From Porticoccaceae bacterium (GTDB lineage Bacteria; Pseudomonadota; Gammaproteobacteria; Pseudomonadales; Porticoccaceae): DNA of 40,413 nucleotides. Under the pieces are notes generated by a model that was not told the origin of the DNA, ran no database searches, and worked only from the letters and a program-made list of their open reading frames with translations. This document shows, piece by piece, positions 34,904 through 40,413 of this stretch; the first letter of the stretch is position 1; every line of letters begins with the position of its first letter. Position numbers and translations under genes: made by a program. The DNA lies in contig JAQXBF010000021.1 of the NCBI GenBank assembly GCA_029252555.1, forward strand, positions 1 to 40,413, in the 5' to 3' direction.

Positions 34904-35473
34904 TTATTTCTCTGACTCCGTAAAATCTTCACTGGGCATGTCTCGCTGACGCTTTAATTCCTTTAGATATCCCCGCCGCTCTTTGTGGCTCATATTAATG
35001 ACTTTTTTCCGAATGGCTTTTTGCTCGTTGGGCGACAGACTCTCATATTTTTCAAAGACTTTATCAACTTTACGCCGTTTTTCCACGGGCATATTTTTCC
35101 AGCGTCGACGTAGTTCCTTGCGCTTATGGGCAGATAAGTTTTCGTATCGTTTAAGTGCCTTGCGGACTTTTTTACGCTCTTTCTTTGATAGAGTTTTCCA
35201 ATGCCCAGCATGACGCTTGATGCGCTCCCTTGTGTCGGGGCTCGCCTCCTTTGAAAACGTCACAAGCTCGTGCTGGTGATGGGGTTTTATTGTCCTCCAG
35301 TCATCGGCGAATGGTGCCAATGTATCCTGTATCTCTGGAGATAGTTCTTCAAAGACAATAGGTATGGGTTGAGCAGTTACACTGCAGTTAAAGAAAACCG
35401 CGCTCAGCACTAATAGTGTAGGGATGAGTTTCATACTCGGTTTAAATATTATAGTTCTCATTAAAATATTCAT
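34904..35473 (-). CDS. Exported basic protein, DUF3106 family
   Basis: 189 residues. A signal peptide (LIPTLLVLSAVFFNCSVTA) makes it periplasmic; the start may be at 35473 or at Met14, which gives a cleaner signal peptide. The mature part repeats a helical unit of about 20-23 residues (LSKKERKKVRKALKRYENL, MPVEKRRKVDKVFEKYESL, LSPNEQKAIRKKVINM), strongly Lys/Arg-rich and typical of DUF3106. It starts 3 bases after the putative anti-sigma gene. Function unknown; the basic helices suggest binding to acidic partners, polyanions or membranes. Confidence 0.75.
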   Translation of the reverse strand: MNILMRTIIFKPSMKLIPTLLVLSAVFFNCSVTAQPIPIVFEELSPEIQDTLAPFADDWRTIKPHHQHELVTFSKEASPDTRERIKRHAGHWKTLSKKERKKVRKALKRYENLSAHKRKELRRRWKNMPVEKRRKVDKVFEKYESLSPNEQKAIRKKVINMSHKERRGYLKELKRQRDMPSEDFTESEK

Positions 35474-35476
35474 GAT

Positions 35477-35863
35477 TTAACTCGTACCATCCCAATCTGT
35501 TTCCGCTAACCAGTAATAAAAATCTAAATCTTCATAGAGATCAATATTGTCATCGTCTATATAGATTAGCTCTTCATCATTAATGCTCTCATTGGCTAGG
35601 CTGTTTTCTACTATGGTTTCTGACTTGCTTTCAATTCCAATTTCACTTCCAGATTGCCCATTAAACAAAACAACCACTAGTAAAGCTGATGCGAAAGAGG
35701 CACCAAAGGCAGGCCAGAGAAATCTTGCCCTGGGCTTGTGAGCTTGGGCGAGAGCATGATTTCTAGCCTGAGCCAGACGGAATATTTCTGGTGCCGAAGT
35801 GGCTTCTTCAGTCGCTAATAAATCCTGTTTTAGATGGTGCTCAAATTTAGTTGGCCTAGTCAT
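35477..35863 (-). CDS. Putative single-pass anti-sigma factor
   Basis: 128 residues. A cytoplasmic N-terminal region (1-46), one transmembrane helix (about 48-67, LWPAFGASFASALLVVVLF) and a very acidic outer tail (about 91-126, rich in Asp, Glu and Tyr). No zinc motif of the ZAS class. Its ATG lies within the end of the sigma gene (8-base overlap), the usual coupling of a sigma factor and its anti-sigma partner. Sequence similarity to known anti-sigma families was not recognised, so the role rests on topology and context. Confidence 0.6.
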   Translation of the reverse strand: MTRPTKFEHHLKQDLLATEEATSAPEIFRLAQARNHALAQAHKPRARFLWPAFGASFASALLVVVLFNGQSGSEIGIESKSETIVENSLANESINDEELIYIDDDNIDLYEDLDFYYWLAETDWDGTS

Positions 35864-36482
35864 GTCGGTAATCCTCCAGCATATCCCTCAGGGTATGCAT
35901 GGCTCTTGAGTAATGGGTTTTGACGCTACCCTCTGATATTTTCATCGCTGCGGCGGTTTCAATAGTGCTTAATCCTTCCCAGCAACGGAGCATAAATGCC
36001 TGGCGTTGCCGATTGGGAAGCTGCTGCACAGAATCATTGAGTCGCTCAATACGCTGGCCACGCATCATCATTTCATCTGGCGTTTCCGAATGCCGACCTA
36101 TGGCCTTATCTGTGGGGTCAGCAAACTTATCCCCGTCAATATCCGGTCTAGATTTCGACCAGACAAAGAGCTTGTCTCTAACGGCCTTACGCCGATAATA
36201 ATCCGTGAGCTTGCTGTTGAGTATTCGGTAAAATAATGGTTTCCACTCCGGAGCTGTTTTTGCCGAATACTTTTCCACCAGTTTGTACATAGAATCCTGC
36301 ACTATATCCAAGGCGGTATCCGTATGGCCCGTGCCCATGCGTGCCATATGAAAAGCCCTGCGTTCAATAAACTTGAGAAACTCCTCGATAGTGCGGTAGG
36401 GCATATCTGAAACGGCGGCAAGAGTCACTGGTTTATCCATGCTGCCAGTCCTTGCAGTACTGTCTTTGGGTTCAAGTCTCAT
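35856..36482 (-). CDS. ECF-like RNA polymerase sigma factor
   Basis: 208 residues. Region 2 (about 35-105) includes DTALDIVQDSMYKLVEKY and FYRILNSKLTDYYRRK; region 4 (about 145-200) contains LPNRQRQAFMLRCWEGLSTI and the HTH ending ISEGSVKTHYSRAMHTL. There is no region 3, so it is group 4 (ECF). An in-frame Met at residue 15 is an alternative start; neither has a strong ribosome site. It follows the His-rich protein gene by 15 bases and overlaps the putative anti-sigma gene. No GGAAC-type target promoter was found upstream. Confidence 0.85.
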   Translation of the reverse strand: MRLEPKDSTARTGSMDKPVTLAAVSDMPYRTIEEFLKFIERRAFHMARMGTGHTDTALDIVQDSMYKLVEKYSAKTAPEWKPLFYRILNSKLTDYYRRKAVRDKLFVWSKSRPDIDGDKFADPTDKAIGRHSETPDEMMMRGQRIERLNDSVQQLPNRQRQAFMLRCWEGLSTIETAAAMKISEGSVKTHYSRAMHTLRDMLEDYRHD

Positions 36483-36497
36483 GGCTGCACTAGTTTA

Positions 36498-37004
36498 TTA
36501 TTGGTCATCATCGTAAATATCATTTAGCAAGGCCATTATTGCCACCCATTCAAAGTAATCGTTGTCGTACTGATTATGATGGGACTGACGATCTCGGTGG
36601 TACTCGAGATAGTGCTCTCTATGCCGGTCATAATGCCTTGAGTTGCCGTTGCCATAGTAGTAGATATAGAAATCTCTACGATTTAAAAATCGATAATCAT
36701 TGGGACGATTAATCGCCCAATTATTGTCATGGCTGTGCTTGGCTCGATGGGCTAAAACAGCTTTTTTAACCGCTCGGTAATCAGTTCTAATCACATGGCG
36801 ATTAAATGACGGATGGGCTGTTCTATGCTGCAGAGCTTCTCTGCGATGCTCCCGATGATTTTGCCATTGCTGATGTTTATGGGACTGGCCAGCACCGTAT
36901 TTTACAGTGTTGTGTTTCACACTGCTTCGCTCAGCGGCCATCGCATTTAATGGAAACATTAAAATACCCAGCATGGTGACAGTGGTGACGAGTGACTTAT
37001 TCAT
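36498..37004 (-). CDS. Exported His/Arg/Tyr-rich protein of unknown function
   Basis: 168 residues with a clean signal peptide (1-23, cut at AMA) and a strong TAGGAG ribosome site. The mature part is unusually rich in His, Arg and Tyr (HKHQQWQNHREHRREALQH; YYGNGNSRHYDRHREHYLEY), and ends with an acidic tail (NDIYDDDQ). The composition suggests metal or proton binding in the periplasm. Directly upstream of the sigma gene, so probably part of the same regulatory module. No family recognised. Confidence 0.65.
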   Translation of the reverse strand: MNKSLVTTVTMLGILMFPLNAMAAERSSVKHNTVKYGAGQSHKHQQWQNHREHRREALQHRTAHPSFNRHVIRTDYRAVKKAVLAHRAKHSHDNNWAINRPNDYRFLNRRDFYIYYYGNGNSRHYDRHREHYLEYHRDRQSHHNQYDNDYFEWVAIMALLNDIYDDDQ

Positions 37005-37076
37005 GATTGTCTCCTATCAAATCCATGGTGACTAAGAACGCCACATTGTTTGATTGGTTGACCCACTGCTTAGGAC

Positions 37077-37910
37077 TCAATCAGATAAACAAAAATCCGC
37101 CCAGATAGGGCAGTGATCTGAAGGTTTTTCAGAAGCCCGTGCATCGAAGTCAATGCCCGTGCTTTGCAAGCCTTGCATCGCTGCAGCGGAAGCCAGTATC
37201 AAGTCAATACGCAGGCCGCTCTTTGGATTCTGTTCAAAGCCACGACTGCGATAATCAAACCAGCTATAGGATCTGGTATCTTCTGCATTCATGCTTCTGT
37301 AACTATCCTGCAAACCCCAGTCACGAAGTTTTTGTAGCCATTCTCGCTCTTCAGGCAGGAAGGCGCACTTGCCAGTTTTGAGCCAGCGCTTTGCATTCTC
37401 GGGCTTAATGCCAATATCAATATCTTCTGCGGCGACATTCATATCGCCCATGACCACAACTCTGTCTTTTGTGCCGAAGTTGTCTTGAAGATAAATTAGC
37501 AGGTCAGCATAAAATTTTTGTTTGGCAGGAAATTTAGTAGGGTGGGCGCGCCCCTCTCCCTGAGGGAAATAACCATTAATCACATGAATGGTTTCGCCGT
37601 TAATAATGTACTCACCATGGATCATGCGCCGCTGGGACTCTTCATTGTCAGTAGGGTAACCCCGCGTGATCTTGGCGGCAGGTATTTTGCTCAGCAGGGC
37701 AACACCGTAATGGCTTTTCTGGCCATGAATATCCACCTCGTAACCCATTGCATTGACCGCTTCAATTGGAAACTCTTCATTGCTAACTTTGGTTTCCTGA
37801 AGGCCGACAATATCCGGATTATGTTGGTCTATAACCGCTTGTAATTGGTGTAGGCGTGCACGCAGCCCATTCACATTAAACGAGATAACTCGTGTGGTTG
37901 AGGAATTCAC
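37077..37910 (-). CDS. xthA: Exonuclease III (AP endonuclease)
   Basis: 277 residues; 3'-5' exonuclease and apurinic/apyrimidinic endonuclease of base-excision repair. Endonuclease/exonuclease/phosphatase fold with all key motifs: SFNVNGLRAR, LQETKV (metal Glu), HVINGYFPQGEG, VMGDMNVA (catalytic Asp and Asn), RSYSWFDYR, GLRIDLILAS and SDHCPIWADF (catalytic His). It begins 6 bases after the prc stop, so both are likely on one transcript. Confidence 0.95.
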   Translation of the reverse strand: MNSSTTRVISFNVNGLRARLHQLQAVIDQHNPDIVGLQETKVSNEEFPIEAVNAMGYEVDIHGQKSHYGVALLSKIPAAKITRGYPTDNEESQRRMIHGEYIINGETIHVINGYFPQGEGRAHPTKFPAKQKFYADLLIYLQDNFGTKDRVVVMGDMNVAAEDIDIGIKPENAKRWLKTGKCAFLPEEREWLQKLRDWGLQDSYRSMNAEDTRSYSWFDYRSRGFEQNPKSGLRIDLILASAAAMQGLQSTGIDFDARASEKPSDHCPIWADFCLSD

Positions 37911-37916
37911 TAAAAC

Positions 37917-40154
37917 TTAACTCGCTTTTTTATTTTCCAATTGGACCAGTCTGAGTTGACGGTTTTTTACATCTTTTTCTAAGCGTATTTGATCCGTTAG
38001 AATCTGCCCAGCTTCCTGAAGCAGAGGATCAGTCTCGGCAATGTTTTCCAGCTCGACAGTATCTTCCTTTTCCGTCTCTTGCTGATCTATAGTGTTTTTA
38101 TTATTGTATTTGTTTGCATCTGACTCAATTTCAATAGCCGCTGCGCTGTCAGCCTCAGACTCAGAATTCGCATCTTCATCTGCTTCCGAATCTTCTTTCC
38201 ATGCCTCTACATTGGCAAATAGATCTAAGCCCTTTTGCGAGCGGCGCTTATTCTCCAGTGTAAATAATTCTTCATCCCATTTTTTACTGCGGGCGCGGCG
38301 GGTTTCAATATTTAACGACAGAGCATCCTGTTGCGCCCAGCTTTTGGTTAACGCCATTTGCCCAAGCATGTAAGCATAGTCTGGATCCTCTTGACTGCGC
38401 TGATTATGGGCGTCCAAAAGTGGGGCAATCAAGTGCTTTAACGCTGAGGTGGTGCGATGGGGCACTGCCCGGATACGATCCCAGGGCAGGGCGTTGTCCT
38501 GCTGGCTCTCACCCACTTCTTCCGGATCATAAGCTGAAGGGAAGGCGATATCCGGTAATACACCACGGTGCTGGGTGCTGTCGCCGGAGACTCGATAAAA
38601 CTTAGAGGTGGTCATCTTTAATTGGCCGGTGGTCAGTCCAGTGACATCTTGCACTGTGCCTTTACCAAAACTCCGGCTACCAACCACTAGTGCTCGACCG
38701 TAATCCTGTAATGCACCGGCAAAAATTTCTGAAGCAGAGGCGCTAAGACGATTAATCATTACTAGCAGGGGGCCATTGTAGATTGGCAGTTTAGTCGCGC
38801 GCTGATTGCGATATACCCGTTGGTTGGCATCGCGAATCTGCACCACTGGGCCATAGCCAATAAATAAATCTGTCAGCGCCGTGGCCTCATAAAGGGACCC
38901 GCCACCATTGTTGCGCAGATCAAGAACGATACCATCGACTTTTTGCTCGGTAAGTTCAGCCACTAAACGGGACACATCTTTGGTGGTGCTTTTATAGTCT
39001 GGATCTCTATTTCTGTAGGCTTCGAAATCTAGATAAAAAGCCGGTATCTCAATAACGCCAAGTTTATAATTTTTGTCGTCTTGAATAATATCCAACACCT
39101 TACTCTGGGCAGATTTTTCTTCGAGTTTTACTTTATCGCGCACAATAGAAATTAATTTTGTGCTTCCGGCTCCAGCGCCTTTAGCTGGTATCACTTGCAG
39201 CCGCACTGTCGAGTCTTTTTCACCTCTTATCAGCGCCACTACGTCATCTAATCGCCAGCCAACCACATCTATAACTTCATCATCACCCTGGCCCACGCCG
39301 GCAATTTTATCCGAGGCTTTTAAAATGCCCTGAAGGTCAGCCGGGCCACCGGGAATAATTCTGACGACCTCGGTGTACTCATCTTCAATATTTAGCTCAG
39401 CGCCAATACCCGTGAGAGAGAGGGACATATTGATCTGGAAGTTTTCATTGGTTCGCGGTGAGAAGTAGGCGGTGTGAGGGTCATACAGAGACGCCAAGCC
39501 ATTCACATAGAGCTGAAACACATCCTGGCTATCCCGCTGCTGGTACTGGGTAATCTGAGTGCTAAAACGCTTTACCAAAAGCTCTCGTGCATCGGTTTCG
39601 TCTTTGTCATTCAACAGCAGCCTAATCATTGAGTCCTTTAGACGTTTGCGCCAAAGCCCTTCAGCGTGTTTAGCTGATGCCAACCAGTTGCGCTTATCTC
39701 CATCTAGAATAATGGTCTCATCGAGACTGTAGTCGAAAACGGTGTCGGCATCTTCGAGAAGAGCAATATTCGCTATGAGCTGCGCTGTTGCACGTTCCCG
39801 CAGACGGTTAAACATAAAAAAGCCGGGGCTCACATCACCGCGCTTAGCCAGATCATCAAGCTGGGTTTGCCATTGGCTAAATTCGTCGATATCAGCTTGC
39901 AGGAAGTAGCTCTTGGTGGGGTCAAGCTGATCGATATAATGCTCAAGATACCGCTTGGATAAATCATCATCAATTACCTGGCCGCGATAGTGGCGGGTGG
40001 CAAGGCGGTCAAATATCTCTCGATAAAGCGCTGTATGCTCAGACTTCTTTTCGATAGGAACAATTGCTTCGCTGGAAACGGTTGCAGAAGCTGCACCGCT
40101 TATCAAACTGCTGACAAAAATACTTAATAGTAGGGGTGTAATAGCGCGAGGCAT
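37917..40154 (-). CDS. prc: Carboxy-terminal (tail-specific) periplasmic protease Prc/Tsp
   Basis: 745 residues; S41-family protease that degrades tagged or misfolded envelope proteins and trims peptidoglycan hydrolases or penicillin-binding protein 3. Signal peptide (1-24), N-terminal helical domain, PDZ domain (about 243-325; GIGAELNIEDEY, then IPGGPADLQG) and catalytic domain with Ser473 (SASASEIF) and Lys498 (FGKGTVQ), the 25-residue spacing of the family. The C-terminus is a charged coiled coil with an acidic insert (about 630-720), longer than in E. coli Prc. First gene of a minus-strand run down to 34904. Confidence 0.95.
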   Translation of the reverse strand: MPRAITPLLLSIFVSSLISGAASATVSSEAIVPIEKKSEHTALYREIFDRLATRHYRGQVIDDDLSKRYLEHYIDQLDPTKSYFLQADIDEFSQWQTQLDDLAKRGDVSPGFFMFNRLRERATAQLIANIALLEDADTVFDYSLDETIILDGDKRNWLASAKHAEGLWRKRLKDSMIRLLLNDKDETDARELLVKRFSTQITQYQQRDSQDVFQLYVNGLASLYDPHTAYFSPRTNENFQINMSLSLTGIGAELNIEDEYTEVVRIIPGGPADLQGILKASDKIAGVGQGDDEVIDVVGWRLDDVVALIRGEKDSTVRLQVIPAKGAGAGSTKLISIVRDKVKLEEKSAQSKVLDIIQDDKNYKLGVIEIPAFYLDFEAYRNRDPDYKSTTKDVSRLVAELTEQKVDGIVLDLRNNGGGSLYEATALTDLFIGYGPVVQIRDANQRVYRNQRATKLPIYNGPLLVMINRLSASASEIFAGALQDYGRALVVGSRSFGKGTVQDVTGLTTGQLKMTTSKFYRVSGDSTQHRGVLPDIAFPSAYDPEEVGESQQDNALPWDRIRAVPHRTTSALKHLIAPLLDAHNQRSQEDPDYAYMLGQMALTKSWAQQDALSLNIETRRARSKKWDEELFTLENKRRSQKGLDLFANVEAWKEDSEADEDANSESEADSAAAIEIESDANKYNNKNTIDQQETEKEDTVELENIAETDPLLQEAGQILTDQIRLEKDVKNRQLRLVQLENKKAS

Positions 40155-40413
40155 AGAATGTTCCTTATCTAGGTCTGAGAGTTTAGCAAGAACTTGAATT
40201 ACTGAATATAGATCATTGGATAGTTTGTTAATTTTACGGTTTATTCGATCCGACTGTAATTAGGGGTAGGCCCCCCGCCTGAGTGATATCTGGAATGTCC
40301 TCTAATCTCAATTAGTGGACATAGCTGGACAGAAGGCAATTAGGCTGATACAGTGTTTTCTGGCTAAAACCCTGCCTTAACTGGCCTCTAGCCCTGATAA
40401 TAAAGTTCTCGAC
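40155..40413. other. Region upstream of prc with an imperfect inverted repeat
   Basis: No supportable gene. TGTCCTCTAAT (40296-40306) and ATTAGTGGACA (40311-40321) form an 11-base stem with one mismatch and a CTCA loop. The preceding GGGGTAGGCCCCCCG is compositionally like the G-run region at 3689. Both could belong to an insertion-sequence end or small repeat continuing to the right; the window ends too soon to tell. Confidence 0.35.

Noticed and set aside
40312-40413. Minus-strand open frame running in from the right edge and ending at a TAA at 40314-40312.
   Set aside because: Only 33 codons, no recognisable motif, and it ends within the hairpin; could be chance or the end of a gene outside the window.

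Overview
The window looks like chromosomal DNA of a marine-type gammaproteobacterium of moderate GC. The rne / rluC / yceD-rpmF-plsX-fabD-fabG-acpP / pabC-mltG-tmk-holB-pilZ-tatD order and the cysB / cysH / thrH order match, from memory, the arrangement in Pseudomonas and in the Cellvibrionales (SAR92, Porticoccus, Spongiibacter relatives). The genus cannot be fixed from sequence alone. Most genes are housekeeping; accessory DNA is confined mainly to the left end.

Layout. 1-3487 is accessory: a secreted trypsin-like protease cut by the window edge; a membrane protein joining a degenerate protease domain, a coiled coil and a cytoplasmic FHA domain; an exported MORN-repeat protein; and the stump of a metallophosphoesterase. 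A 366-base gene-free stretch follows, then tRNA-Ser(UGA), whose 3' end faces this accessory block. 4033-6741 is RNase E, with a long hairpin-rich leader shared with the divergent rluC.

7525-18807 is the cell-envelope and lipid block: pseudouridine synthase, a HAD phosphatase, a Maf nucleotide pyrophosphatase (opposite strand), then YceD, L32, PlsX, FabD, FabG and ACP behind a near-consensus sigma-70 promoter. PabC, MltG, Tmk, HolB, a broken pilZ and TatD come next. fabF and sppA, usual members of this neighbourhood, are absent.

18830-25953 is mixed metabolism: a metallo-beta-lactamase-fold hydrolase, an all-alpha dUTPase, malate dehydrogenase, a Bcp peroxiredoxin, a YajC without secDF, a D-cysteine-desulfhydrase-like PLP enzyme, an alanine/glycine:cation symporter, a 5'-nucleotidase and a small membrane protein. 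25972-28999 is sulfur metabolism: a TauE/SafE transporter divergent from cysB, then an APS reductase with a small thioredoxin-fold partner. 29247-34842 holds ThrH, a TetR regulator with a DUF1285 protein, and the electron-transfer-flavoprotein system (ETF-QO divergent from etfBA).

34904-40154 lies entirely on the minus strand and may be one transcription unit: the Prc/Tsp tail-specific protease, exonuclease III, a His-rich exported protein, an ECF-like sigma factor, a single-pass putative anti-sigma factor and a basic exported DUF3106 protein. A bidirectional terminator at 34866-34892 closes both this unit and etfBA.

No self-evidently new system is proven here. The best candidates for a second look are the protease / pseudoprotease-FHA pair, the array of palindromes in the rne leader, the doubly broken pilZ, and the sigma-factor module with its acidic, basic and His-rich envelope partners.
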